Below are positions 37,111 to 48,392 of a stretch of DNA of 64,000 nt, one piece after another (within the stretch, counting starts at the first letter, position 1; each line of letters begins with the position of its first letter). The translations under genes and the position numbers were made by a program. Source of the DNA: Ypsolopha sequella (lineage: Eukaryota > Arthropoda > Insecta > Lepidoptera > Ypsolophidae); assembly GCA_934047225.1 (NCBI GenBank), contig OW203986.1:11411221-11475220 (forward strand), read 5' to 3'. The notes below the pieces were generated by a model. That model was given only the letters and a program-made list of their open reading frames with translations. It ran no database searches and was not told where the DNA came from.

Positions 37111-38343
37111 GTAGGTTTTGGGCCGTTACCGTACCGTTACCTAGATTTGAATAATTTTAAGAAAAACTATCGTAAGTCACCAGCAAGGACCCCTTAAATG
37201 TATGTTTTGATGATAATTTGGTTAATGTTTTTTTTTTTAATACTCTTTGAAATACGCTTTTTATTGCATTAAGCTAGAAACTTGTTTTTTTTTACAGCAG
37301 TTATGAGGCATGGATGTATTTGTATAGTAGTTCAACAGCTGTTCTGCAACCAGGAAAAAAAGGCAGGGACTGCGACGAGCGCCACCTTCCCTTCACTGAA
37401 AAAGTTTCAATGTCAGCATTCTGAAACTCTTTGGCTCTATCTATTTGGCTGACCGGGGGAAAGTGCACAATACTCACGATCGTGGAGAGTCAGTGCAGTA
37501 CTCATCGTCCCCACTACGAATTTAGAGGTTATATAATATTTATATTATTATTATTTTAAATATCTATAGAATAGACCCTACTATTCAATATTCATTTCAA
37601 CTTCTTACCTCAAATCGTGCCTGATAAAAAGGGCCTTGATAGACAGACGGACAAAAAACCTAGCGAGGAAACTAAAGGATGGTCCTTATGACGCGACCAA
37701 CTCAGTTGTGGGCGTGGCCAAATGTCATGCTGTTTCATTTCGCTATAAGGTGCACGCTCCATGAAACTTGCGAGGTCAATACAATCGTGCCGATTTCGTC
37801 GCCAGCGTAAATTTAAAACTTATTTCAGGAGAAACCACATTTTACCAAGACTGGACCTTTTCAAGCATTATTTTTGGTTATTATTTATAATATTTTCGAT
37901 GTTTGACCTGTATACATTTTTTGATCTTAAGCATATTCAGCTATACGTTTGGCAGAAAACCGTTAAATTAACGTATTTTAGGGGTTTGTTGTAAAAGTAT
38001 TGACTCAAACTTCACGGTTTTTAGTTTGACTTAAACATAGATCTAGATAATGTTAGATCGTCCTAAAATATTATAATAACATTCCATAGACACCCCACAA
38101 TGTGGTGACAGCGTTTGTATGGAGGTTTGCACGTAACGACGCCTCTTAATAGATTGAGAGCTAGTGATCATTAGATGGATAAACTATTGATTGCTTACTA
38201 CTAAATCCTTATTTTGACCAAGTTTTGTTTCTCATGGAAAATGAGAAAATATCATGCAGATTTCTCATAGAAACTTGTAAAAGTAAAAAATGTTGTTGTG
38301 GGCAAGCAATATTAATAAACGAGTAAGTACACTGCATATGCCG
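37111..38343. other. Intergenic, no gene seen
   Basis: AT-rich sequence. The longest open frames (for example 37761-37994) start without a good context and show no recognisable motif. No repeat with clear ends was found. Confidence 0.5.
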
Positions 38344-39423
38344 CAGGGAAATGAGGAAATCATGGATTACGCGTTATCTCTAGAGATACAACGAAATCCC
38401 GGAAGTTGTCGAATATTCCGATCGATTACCTACCTTTTCTTACTGAAAAAATCTAATAAAATGTCGTTTCACTAAACTGAATCTAGTAAAAAGTCGAAAC
38501 AGTCGAAAAATATCACACTTGTAGAAGATCTGCTAAAGATCTTCGATTTATCAAGCTAATAAAGCCGATTCTAAAGGCTTTAATTTAAGTTTAAGTGCTG
38601 TCAAAACTAAATTTTCTTCAATACAAAATTGTCCTTAAGAGTTAGGATTAGAAGCTAAATTTCTTTGGAAAATTTCAAGCTTTGACAGCACTAAAACTAA
38701 AATTAAAGCCTTCATAATTGGCTTTAGTAGCTTCCTATTGTAAATAGTTTGATGTGTCCAAAAACTGCCAATATTCTAATGGATACATTTTGGTCAGGTA
38801 GTCATGTGACTTTTGTATGGAACAGTTGATTTGTTTTTGCGACAATATAGAATTATATAATTAATATAGACAAGTACTATCACCAGTTCCAGCTTCTGCA
38901 ACTTCATCTTAACACCCAGTATAGAGCAACAACTACAAGAGTAAACGCTACACGTACACGGTGACTCTGTTCCTCTGTTTGGTTTAAATTTTGTTTTGTA
39001 AAAATAATATTGTTTTTAATACTAATTATTCAAAAATTAGAAAAACAATCATAAGTTGTGCGTTTGGGACCAACAACAGTGGCAAACACCTTAAACATGT
39101 TAATTAGTAATGATGCACCATGTAAAAGTATACTTAAACGATTTTAGGATTTGTTAATTTTAAACTATATGCATAGAATAACGACTTTTAATTTTTAGAT
39201 TGTAATCAAAATTATGTTTAAAATGAATAAAAATTTAATTTTATTCTGGAATCGATCAAAATAATTTTCATTTTTACTTCTTACTAGATTCAGTTTAGTA
39301 AAACGAAATTTCACTAGATTTTTTTTAATAAGTAGAGGTAATCAATTGGAATATTCAAAATCTTCCGGGATTTCGTGGTATCTCTAGGGCTAATGCGTAA
39401 TCTCTGATTTCCTCATTTCCCTG
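38344..39423. mobile_element. 1.08-kb TIR element with long inverted repeats
   Basis: The left end CAGGGAAATGAGGAAATC is matched by GATTTCCTCATTTCCCTG at the right end. The inverted similarity runs about 170 bp inward on each side, through GAGATACNACGAAATCCCGG and 'CTGAATCTAGTAA'. No transposase frame is present. A second palindromic element (38555-38735) sits inside it. Confidence 0.8.
38555..38735. mobile_element. Palindromic element nested inside the 38344-39423 element
   Basis: AAAGCCGATTCTAAAGGCTT on the left pairs with an inverted 'AAGCCTTCATAATTGGCTTT' on the right, and CTGTCAAAACTAA with a diverged TTGACAGCACTAAAA segment. Half of the same repeat occurs at 16630-16790 in schnurri intron 1, which shows it is an independent unit. 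Confidence 0.65.
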
Positions 39424-39481
39424 TGACACATACATTTTAGGCTATTTCTGCCTGTTAAGGGTCGGTTGCGCCAAACATGCT

Positions 39482-39974
39482 CTCGCGTTTGGACAATTTA
39501 GCTTATTAAAACAAAATCTGTGTTACTACAAAACGGTGTTTAACTTTAGACAGTGTTTAAATCTGTTGTTGTCGCCTTTTCTTACATATCGTAAAAAAGT
39601 GACAGCAACAGATTTAAACACTGTCTAAAGTTAAACACCGTTTTGTTGTAACACCGAATATTTTTAACTAATAAAATGTGTGTAAGTAGTTAAGAAGTTG
39701 AATTACATTATAATTTTCCAGATTTGACACAAGTATCACAATCATCGAGAAAAAAAATCGGAAAGATCAGTAAAATCACGGAAAACGTAATTTAACGTTG
39801 CAAACAGAAAAAAATTTTTTTTTTTTGTTCCAAATTGAAATATTTTCCGATTTTTGTTCTCGATGATTGTGATACTTGTGTCAAATCTGAAAAATTATAA
39901 TGTAGTTCAACTTTTTAACTACTTACACAAATTTTATTTGTTAAAAATATTTTGCTAAATTGTCCAAACGCGAG
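39482..39974. mobile_element. Fold-back element with CTCGCGTTTGG ends
   Basis: CTCGCGTTTGGACAATTTAG at 39482 is exactly inverted at the right end, 39974. Longer inner arms ('TTTGACACAAGTATCACAAT' and its complement 'ATTGTGATACTTGTGTCAAA') pair across an A/T-rich loop. The left arm is interrupted by a separate palindrome at 39520-39654. Confidence 0.85.
39520..39654. mobile_element. 135-bp MITE nested in the left arm of the 39482-39974 element
   Basis: The ends GTGTTACTACAAAACGGTG and CACCGTTTTGTTGTAACAC are near-perfect inverted repeats. The pairing continues through 'TTTAACTTTAGACAGTGTTT' and AAATCTGTTG, leaving a small loop. The right arm of the host element lacks it, so it inserted after the host element formed. 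Confidence 0.8.
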
Positions 39975-40464
39975 ATGTAAATTTGAATCAGATCAGAAGT
40001 AAAATTTGTTCAACAATTTGGCTTTCCCTATTTATTTTTTAAAAATAAACAGTTAAAGTGTTATCAAATTAAATGTTTTTTTTTTTAAAAAGGATACATC
40101 TTTTGGTTCTCTTTTTGTACATGATCCTGTAACCACATTCTCGACACCTGATGGGATCCCTTGGTTTGATTTCATTCTCTCTGTGGCATTCTGAAACACG
40201 GAAAAAATCAATTGTCATAAAAAAGTTCAGTTTATTTAATGTTTATCACTTGTTAACTTAGTAAGTACCGACAGCAAAAAAAGGAGTGGTATGCATAAAA
40301 TACAAAAGATAACTATATGATTTATCAATTAGACTCTTTTATCTAAATGACTGTTAGAGTAGCCAAAGTTGAGCCATTAGAAATAATGTAAATAAACCAT
40401 GCTGACATGGTTAAGAATGGTTGAAAAACAAGGCAGGTTTTTAACCATTCTTATTCATAAATGA

Positions 40465-40694
40465 TTAATCGAAACAGAACACTTAAATTCAAAATTCACT
40501 CAATAGTTATTCAACAAAACCTTATTAAGTAACTATGTATTGTGTATGTTGCCATCGCAAAGTTTCCATTGGACTCTGTAAAAAAGTGAAAAAAATTTGA
40601 AGTTATAATTTGATGGCAGCACCTACATAGCTAATTGGGTTTTGTTGAATAACTATTGAGTGAATCTTGAATTTAAGTGTTCTGTTTCGATTAA
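40465..40694. mobile_element. Fold-back element with ~55-bp arms
   Basis: 'TAATCGAAACAGAACACTTA' on the left is inverted as 'TAAGTGTTCTGTTTCGATTA' on the right, and the arms continue through CACTCAATAGTTATTCAAC. The loop of about 115 bp is unique sequence. No coding frame. Confidence 0.8.
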
Positions 40695-40794
40695 TTAGAA
40701 AAAGACAGGTTTTTTTACAATCTCTAACTACCTCCTAACCAAAACAGCTATTTAAAGGTACCGAACTTCTATTTACAGGCACCGGCACGGTTTA

Positions 40795-42443
40795 AGAGTC
40801 ACGAGCAAAATTGGCAGGAGAGGTGATTGTTTCACCTCAGGACAGAAGGGGGCGCGACGGGAGGGGAGGCGCTGCGAGGCTGTGATTGTTTTGTTAGTCG
40901 CTCTCTGCTTGCCGCATTGTCACTGCGTGTATCTGGGCACTTGAGTACAGTCACGGAGACAAACATTTTGAGTAAAGCATATTATTTAATTAAAAATGTT
41001 AATGACATTTTTTGTGAAAAATGCAATATAAAATTTAGACTTCATATATTAATTGAGTTTGTTGTAAATAAAAGGTCATTGAAACTTGCTCCTGACCATT
41101 TACCGAGTCTACAGTATGAATTTGACTACACAAATAAAAGTCACCTTATACTATAGGTAAACTTTTAGTATAGGTACCGATTGGTAAGCAGTTAAACTAT
41201 AGCCTTTTTTCATTTGTGTACCTTTTACTCATATTAATCAATTGAGTCATACAACACTATCTCATATTTTGCATATTCGTTATCCATCAGGATTATGTCT
41301 TAACTATACACAAACAACTTGCCAATTCCATTTACACAATAAAATATCAATACCTAGGTAATGTAGGTATGTTTATTCATAAAATCCGGCTAAGCAATTA
41401 GATCCGCGAATGTACGTGCGCAAACGTACCTCCACTACTTTTGTTCCCGCATCTTAAGCCTTGGTGCCTGTACTATATAATATTTATCCATGCAACTTTC
41501 AGATCAACTCAAATACTTACCACCACAGACGTATATCATAGGAACTTTAGTAACGGATTGTTCTTTATTACTTGCATCAGCCATTTTTGCTTGTTTTTAA
41601 TAAACAGCCACAGAATTAATATAACAACTTACAATGCGAAAATATACGATTATTTTATTTATTTAGTAATGTATTTTTTAATTCTGTATTTCTAACCTCT
41701 ACTTACTTTAGCGCACTGGCTAAATCCACCTAATGACTTTTTTTTTTTTCAAAATGGCGGACTGCCCACCTCATGTCAAAAACAGCTGGAGCGATTGTTA
41801 TTGCTATGTACACCTCATGACGTTTGTCTATTGTCTATGCATTTTTCGATAACCTACAAAATATTTTGTGTGTAAGCGCCGACCGATCGATGGCTTTGAT
41901 TGATTTTTCCTCACCAATTTTCCATGAAAAAACTGATGATGTTTAAATTAACAAAACAACAGAATGTACAAAAGGGAGGAGCGGCTTCATGTTGCTATTG
42001 TGTTGGTGACGAGCGAAACGTAAGTAAATTAGCTTAATTTTTCGCAAACAATATGTAGGTAATACCAAAATGTACATGCCAGAAAAGGGGAGAGGCCAGG
42101 AAGACATTACAGAGTCAAAGCGGAAGATATGTAATAGAAATAACTGGTCAGGCAGCAATTAACAGGTTCTCTAGTCAAGACTTTACTGGCAAAGTTAAAA
42201 TATATTGTAGCAGCTATCGATTAGGCCTATCTTTCAAAGTTATGTCTGAATAACATATAGTTCAGTTATCCTATCTACTGCTAGGACACATGAGCTGGGA
42301 CAAAAACACTGGTACATGTGGTTTACATGATGGATGACACTTGTTCAAAAGCCTTCAAAATCCCATTACTTCATGGTGTAGTGAAATTATTTGTTTTTCT
42401 TTCTGTAATACTTGTGTTAAATGATATTATTAAATTTTTCCAG
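40795..42443. other. Region upstream of an orphan terminal exon, GC-rich patch at 40800-40985
   Basis: The GC-rich segment near 40800-40985 contrasts with its surroundings and could be a promoter for the gene ending at 42609. A perfect donor GTAAGT occurs at 42020 after an open stretch from about 41938. Its phase does not join directly to the exon at 42444, so at least one further exon would be required. No convincing gene model results. Confidence 0.2.
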
Positions 42444-42609
42444 AGATGCCAAAGGGTGGTGGAGTCTCTATGCCTGGCCTGACCAGCCCACTCTTATTCT
42501 ACCTACTCTACCTGAGGACCCCTGGACGCCTATTCCTAACCCAGATCTAGACCAAGCACCCTTCACAGAGCCCGTGGAAATTGCCCTGTCCCCGCCTGCG
42601 CTTGCATAA
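42444..42609 (+). CDS. Terminal coding exon of an unidentified gene
   Basis: A good acceptor (TTTTTCCAG, AG 42442-42443) is followed by an open frame of about 54 codons ending TAA at 42607-42609. The base composition is coding-like and much more GC-rich than its surroundings. The encoded tail begins 'DAKGWWSLYAWPDQPTLILP' and then 'TLPEDPWTPIPNPDLDQAPF', very rich in Pro, Trp and Asp, ending SPPALA. The first base completes a codon from an upstream exon. AATAAA sequences follow from about 42860. I do not recognise the protein. The exon could belong to a gene whose other exons lie in 36.7-42 kb or inside repeat-filled introns. Confidence 0.5.
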
Positions 42610-43174
42610 GGGACATAGGCCAAGTCATTGGGCGGAAGGCTACAGTTTAATATATAATTTGTAAGAATAATGAATTTCTATTTATGTAGAATAATTCTTT
42701 TAGTGCTATCTTTACATATAATAGTTATGAGATAAGTAATTACACTTAAGATTACTGGTTCATTCTAAACAATCTGAGAGATAAGCTTGCCGCTGTATTC
42801 AACTCTAAATTGCAATGATTGTTTTTTTTATCTTTTTCTGTGGTGTGTATAATAAAAAACAAGAATAAGAAATAAAATGTATTATTTTGTAACATGAAAT
42901 TATAATAATAAATAGGTATAAAAACTTTCCCTTTTATATTATTTACTGCTGCGGCTCGACTTTACCACTATCTTACTGGCAAACCCACCCGAGTTAAGTT
43001 ATTCAGGGAGAGTGGACAGCTCTCAAACAGGCACAACCAGGTAGCCCACAATGTTTAAGACTGTTATAGCTGGGCGTTAAACCAAACAGACTGGTGACGG
43101 GCAGTGGTGTCACTGATGCGAGGGTTTTGGCACCATGCTCACCGACCCGCCTGCCCAACGTGTGTGGGTATGAT

Positions 43175-43285
43175 GGGCATCACTTCCAAGAGGACCACCA
43201 AGAGAGGCGAAATCTTGGAAAGGCCTATGTCCAGCAGTGTAAAAAAGACAGGCTGATGGATAGATGGACTGCTGCTGATTGATTA
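43175..43285 (+). repeat. RTE-type LINE/SINE tail
   Basis: 'GGAAAGGCCTATGTCCAGCA' followed by GTGTAAAAAAGACAGGCTGATGG (shown in part) is the common lepidopteran tail, also present in diverged form at 33165-33262. Confidence 0.7.
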
Positions 43286-43920
43286 ACACATGGAATATGA
43301 CAAAATCATCAAATTTATTTGATGAATTGCAATGGTACAAACAAAATTCACATGAAATCATCGTCTTTTTTTTGGTCGTAGACATTCGAAAAAGAAAATC
43401 TAAACAGAAAACGAAATAATTTTCGACTTTCTACGCGGGCATCTACCTAAGCCATTATTCATTCAACGTTAAGCCAACAATTGGCTATAGTCATAATACT
43501 CCTAAAGCAACGTTTTAAAATAAACATACAGATTGCATTGAAACCGTTGACCAACTGTTGCCAACTCTATTGTAATATTTTCGTCAAAACTTCCACTGAA
43601 TTTTTGTTTTTACCTATAAAAATTTATGTTTACGAACATGAAATCCGATGGAATAGTGCAAATACATTATAATTTCTACTAAATAGTTCGTCAATCTTAT
43701 AAGAAACGTTTCTATAATTTTACATGTCCTGTCAATGTTACAAGCAATGACTTTAATTATTCCTTACAATGTCGGGAAAAAATGTGAGGGCAACACTATT
43801 GCAAAAAAGAAAATTAAAAAAAGTGGCCATTTTTTTTAATATTAGGTGAATTTAGACATGGCCTTACTTTAGAGCACAAATAAACCACAGACAGAAGTTC
43901 ACATTCACAGAACACTTTAA

Positions 43921-44503
43921 GGGTACGTTTCGTAACGTGCGATTATCACTCGGAGCGATGCGAATTTTACCCTGCATCGTTCAAAAATCGACCCGAGTGA
44001 AACCGAGGGTAAACGAACTGTTACCTGACAGTTGCGCTAAGTGTTTAGAAACGCTTTCGGGGAATGTGAATATCGCACTGACAAGTGCGATTTCTAACTC
44101 TGTTTGGGTACCGTTAAAATTCGCCTGACAGTTGTCATTTCGGAGTTTTCTCGGGATTCGGACAATTTTTGAAAACAGAATTCAACATTTCCGTACGAAT
44201 ACGGGAAAATGTTTCGAAACTGCTTCGACAGGATTATGGCTTGCAAATGCAAAGGTTGCAATGCCATCCATATTAAAAGCAATAGGTATTTAGGTACTTT
44301 ACTTAATTTATTTATTTTGATTTGAGGTTATGTATTTACTTGACGTGTGTCACTCCAGACCGTTTCAAAACGCTTTTCTCACGGGAATCACTCGCAAGCG
44401 TTTCGAAACCAGATCTTTCTTTCTCTTTCTAGTATATAGCTCTGTCTCTTTCTTAAAAACGAGTGAAATTTCGCACGAAGATCACACGTTCTGAAACGTA
44501 GCC
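43921..44503. mobile_element. PIF/Harbinger-like non-autonomous element
   Basis: The left end GGGTACGTTTCGTAACGTG and the right end CACGTTCTGAAACGTAGCC are inverted repeats. The bases outside are TAA on both sides (43918-43920 and 44504-44506), which fits the TWA target duplication of PIF/Harbinger elements. The interior is rich in 'GTTTCGAAAC' words and encodes no transposase. Confidence 0.7.
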
Positions 44504-44527
44504 TAAATAAATAGGGTTACCAACTCG

Positions 44528-44625
44528 CCCTGCGTTCCGAAATAGAATTATATCGCTAAAATCGATTACGAAAGTATGAAGTGAATGGCTTATGATCCAT
44601 TTTAATTCTATTACGGACCGCAGGG
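44528..44625 (+). mobile_element. 98-bp MITE, copy 1, TCG target duplication
   Basis: The element starts CCCTGCGTTCCGAAATAG and ends ACGGACCGCAGGG, as imperfect TIRs. It is flanked by TCG on both sides (44525-44527 and 44626-44628). The flanking sequence matches an uninterrupted version at 62.67 kb. The interior matches the copy at 45379 in opposite orientation. Confidence 0.92.
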
Positions 44626-45032
44626 TCGATACCACGATTGGGTGCTAAATGAATGACACATTTATCAAATAGTGGCGTGCTAGATTTCTATGAATTTCCA
44701 AAAATACGTAAAAGTTTTAGAGTCCCTGTTACTCTATATGCGAAAAAACCCTCAGTGCGAATGGGATGGATTCGCGGAAAAGTAGCAAAAAGTCGGTTTT
44801 TTATTAATATAAACTTAATATCAATATAAAAAGTACTTAGCTATTTTGTCAAAAAGATTTTCAAGGAGACTTTACAAATACATAAAAAACACATTTTGAA
44901 TGCAATTTCACAATGAAATTAGTTAGGATCAAATAAAACAAGTTAGAGGTCTTTTTGGAATTAAATTCTATCGAGATAATTTCATCCAATCGCGTTTTCC
45001 TTCAGTGAGAATCTTACTCAAATACTCAATCT

Positions 45033-45052
45033 GGGGGCACGATAGTGCCCCC
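45033..45052. repeat. Perfect G/C hairpin
   Basis: GGGGGCAC and GTGCCCCC are exact inverted repeats around GATA. The strong stem lies in AT-rich DNA; its flanks read like part of an interspersed repeat. No function can be assigned. Confidence 0.6.
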
Positions 45053-45378
45053 CGCCAAGACGAGCCAAAGGAAGCGGGGTACTACGTACCTTTTCTCGAA
45101 GCGTTTCGTCATATTTTCGAACCCTCATAGCTTCGGTCTAGATACCAAATTCTCAAGATAACATGTAGGAATAAACATTTACCCAAAAATGAAATACGTA
45201 GATCACGATATTTTTCATATAGATTATATTATTAGAAAAATATTTCCATATTTTTCTAAGAGTATCTTGGGGAATTTCATATGAATAGTGCTAGATTTAG
45301 TGTTAGGTGCTGCTAGATCTAGCACCGAAATTGCTAAGTTGGCAATGTAAAGAACGGACGGACGGAGTACTTTACTTA

Positions 45379-45476
45379 CCCTGCGTTCCGAAATAGAATT
45401 ACAATGGCTCATAAGCCATTCACTTCATACTTTCGTAATCGATTTTAGCGATGTAATTCTATTTCGGACCGCAGGG
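45379..45476 (-). mobile_element. 98-bp MITE, copy 2, TTA target duplication
   Basis: Same length and termini as copy 1, with TTA on both sides (45376-45378 and 45477-45479). The interior 'CACTTCATACTTTCGTAATC' is the reverse complement of the copy 1 interior, so the two are inserted in opposite orientations 850 bp apart. Confidence 0.92.
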
Positions 45477-45899
45477 TTAAAGAGATGCTTAAAACATAAT
45501 CGATTTTTATTTTTACCGTTTTTTTTTATTAATGGATTATTCATCAACTTCTCTCTTTTAACGTCTTTTTCAATGGTCGGAGATGGACGTACCTCAGAAC
45601 AATATTCTAAGGGACGTACGCTAAACGCTCAAACGATAGACGATCGCCGAATCTTTTTGGAAGTACCGGGTCAAATACAAAACAACCTTAACTAGAATCA
45701 GATAAACTTATATAGCTAGCTCTACTTATATATTGTTTATTTAGTTTGGGACTGATCGTTAGATGACGGTATAGTTCACTGCTGTTCCTATCTGATGGCT
45801 GGCACTAATATGAATCGCGAGAGATCTCTTCTCCAACCTGAAAAAAATACAACGCACAACGATGACCTTTTTCTCTCTTATACCAAAGAGTACATTATA

Positions 45900-46140
45900 C
45901 AAGGTGGAAAAAATTCAAGGGCCCTGGAGGGGAACTACCTTAAATCCTTTAAATAGCATCAGATCATGACCAAACCCAAATGGGACCTACCTACCTGAAA
46001 GTACACTCTTTCAAACAAAAAAAGAATTGTTCAAATCGGTTCAGAAATGACGGAGTTATGGAGTAACAAAGCAAAAAAAAAAAAAAAACGTACAGTCGAA
46101 TTGAGAACCGCCTCCCTTTTGAAGTCGGTTAATAACGTGT
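45900..46140 (+). repeat. Common lepidopteran repeat tail
   Basis: 'GAACTACCTTAAATCCTTTA', 'ATCGGTTCAGAAATGACGGA' and the end 'GAGAACCGCCTCCCTTTTGA' plus AGTCGGTTAA form a block I recognise as abundant in moth and butterfly DNA. The element class is uncertain. Confidence 0.5.
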
Positions 46141-46172
46141 CATTTACGTATACAAGTGAACACTACTAAAGT

Positions 46173-48384
46173 CTCAGAATAAGGAATACAGAAGCCTGGC
46201 TAAAGTAATACGCGGAGAAAGACACCTATCCTTGATTTTCTTACGACATTCTAGTGCGTTGAGAGAGATGGATATGTATTGGTTTTTTCTTAATTAGGTA
46301 GGTTGTCACTAGTTCGTTGCTTTGCTAGTGATGTAACAATGTCGATTTTTGACTACGATAAATAAACCAAATCGAAATGAACCACGACCAATCTGCTTAC
46401 CACACATTATATCGTATCAAAGTGTGAAAAAAAAGAGAATGCAGGAGGCACCGACCTTTCTGGTGACATCCTCTTGCTTTGGAAGGAGGCCAAGAGAATT
46501 AATAGCAAAGCGGTCTCTGTCTACCCCAGTGAGACACATGTTATATTGTGTAAATAAGGAATTAATAAAAGGATATCTTTCGTTTAGCATAATATTTTTT
46601 ATTAAGTACAAATTACTATATCGTAGGCAGGTAGGTACATAAGTTAAGTCCAAAATTGTGCTTGTTTCCAGGACAAAAAATGATGTAGCTTGTATTAGAG
46701 ATACAACCGTAAACTATTTAAGTGGATACCTTTAAGTCGCCTCTTAACTCAATCACATAGATGTTCGTTGATGTCGCGTCTTTGTTCAATCAAGGAGGAA
46801 GGAATTAATCGCAACTATAGAAATCATAATAATCATAGACTTATAGGATTCGTAATAATAATATTATGTCAATGATGAGCGATGACAGCGCAATTACTAC
46901 AGAGGTAATTTAATTTTTTTTATATTTTCTATAAAATAAACATCAACTTATCTTGAATAATAACTAATAACAAATAATGAACGATTAAAATACTTAATAA
47001 CCTGTAATAAGAAACCAAATTATGCGCAGTTCAAGTCAATAAGCATTCCCAAAATTCATTTCACGATAGAACTACCCTGTCAAAGTACTTTTATTGTCAA
47101 CCACTAAGTACGAAAATGTCTTGATCTGCGGAATTTCTTCGTGAAGTCGATCACGGAAGTAACGTACAAGTTCTGAACAGGCCTTTCAGAACGATTTGCG
47201 AACATAGAAGTATGCACTCTTCTACACCACAGACATCCATAGGTACTGGTGCTGTTGCCCAAAATTAAAAAATTATCGAGTTAATATAGACATACATACA
47301 ATAATATACAAGCACGTACCTACAAACAAGATAAATAATGCAATTATACATAATTATTTAAAGGTTACCAATGTGTCTGTATCTGGTAAATATAACGTCG
47401 GTAAAGCATATGCTTTTAACCGTCTCCATTTTAAATTTTCGTTTGGTCCAAAAGAATCCGGCGTAAAGTGTTTCGGACAAATATGACTGCTTTTTTTAAT
47501 TGCCCAATTTGGTCTAATTATTCGTCTAAGCCATTCACTTTTTAATTCTTCCCTTTTTGGAAATCTGTAACAAAAAAATATACTTAGCGATATTTATTCG
47601 GCATTATTTTTCGTTTAACTCGCGCTGCAATTAATCTGCGGTATTATCCTTTATGCACGGCTGCCGCGGGAACCAATGTTCGATAGTTTGCCACACGGAC
47701 TTTAGTACATCACTATGCGAAAACACATAACCTCTAATAGTCGGCAGAAAATCTATATAAAACAGGCAAATATCGGTGTAGAATTGAACACGAGTATGAT
47801 TTACAAGAACTACTATTATTGTTACTGAGTTTTAGGTATGATCCTGCAACTTATTAACATAAAAACTATCAGAACTCACCGATGAAATGATATTGCTTCA
47901 TTGTTGTTTTCTTTTCTTCCTGTATGCGATTTACAGCCTTCAATCGCACAAGACATTTTATTCCAAAGTTAAAAAAACAATCAACACAAACAATAATAAA
48001 TCACACTTTCACGAATTTTGAGAGGAAGAGCACCAAAATATTTAATTTCTCTCGGTGAAGTTGTAAACTTTCGCAAAATGCATCAGACATTTCGATGCCA
48101 CCAAATTAAGATGTGATGCACGCAACGAACGATATTACAACACAACGATACAATGATGAGACATATTTAATTTGATGGTATTATAATTTTTAAAATACAT
48201 CCAAATTACATCCATCTGACATTTGTTTGGTTCAATCTAGTGACACACCAGGAAAAAATATAAAGTAAGTGCGGTCCGTCGTTTCATTCACTCGTACACA
48301 GGAGTAATTTACGTTAGATGAGTACATTGGCTAATGCCCAGTTCTTATTTTAGCCAGGCTTCTATTTGTATTCCTTATTCTGAG
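46173..48384 (-). mobile_element. P-superfamily-like element, copy A, with perfect 8-bp target duplication
   Basis: The left end CTCAGAATAAGGAATACA and the right end TGTATTCCTTATTCTGAG are exact TIRs. ACTAAAGT is found on both sides (46165-46172 and 48385-48392). The element is 2,212 bp. It encodes a two-exon THAP-domain protein on the - strand near its right end, but no recognisable transposase catalytic domain. An 8-bp duplication together with a THAP domain at the presumed 5' end fits the P-element superfamily. Copy B is at 49645-52329. Confidence 0.88.
47354..47956 (-). CDS. THAP-domain protein (95 aa, two exons) inside element A
   Basis: Exons on the - strand are 47956-47880 and 47564-47354, with a 315-bp intron (donor GTGAGT, acceptor TTACAG). 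They total 288 nt. The first exon ends two bases into an Arg codon, which exon 2 completes. The THAP C2CH zinc ligands are C3, C8, C55 and H58. Other signature residues are the FPK block at 27-29, W37, F59, and ALPTLY at 79-84 in place of the family's AVPTIF. THAP domains bind DNA and form the N-terminus of P-element transposase. This protein stops about ten residues after the domain, so it could bind element ends but could not cut DNA. It could be a repressor, or merely a remnant with an intact frame. Confidence 0.75.
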
Positions 48385-48392
48385 ACTAAAGT

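Noticed and set aside
40827..41156. 109-codon frame after the GC-rich patch
   Set aside because: It begins in GC-rich DNA but most of it is AT-rich with no motif, no good start context and no splice connection to the exon at 42444.
41938..42019. Possible upstream exon ending at a perfect GTAAGT donor
   Set aside because: Its phase (0) does not fit the acceptor at 42444, which needs two bases from the previous exon, and no intermediate exon could be defended.
46349..46642. 97-codon + strand frame conserved between the two P-like elements
   Set aside because: Four of the five differences I noted between the copies change the amino acid, which is not the pattern of a conserved protein. Conservation is explained by shared element ancestry.
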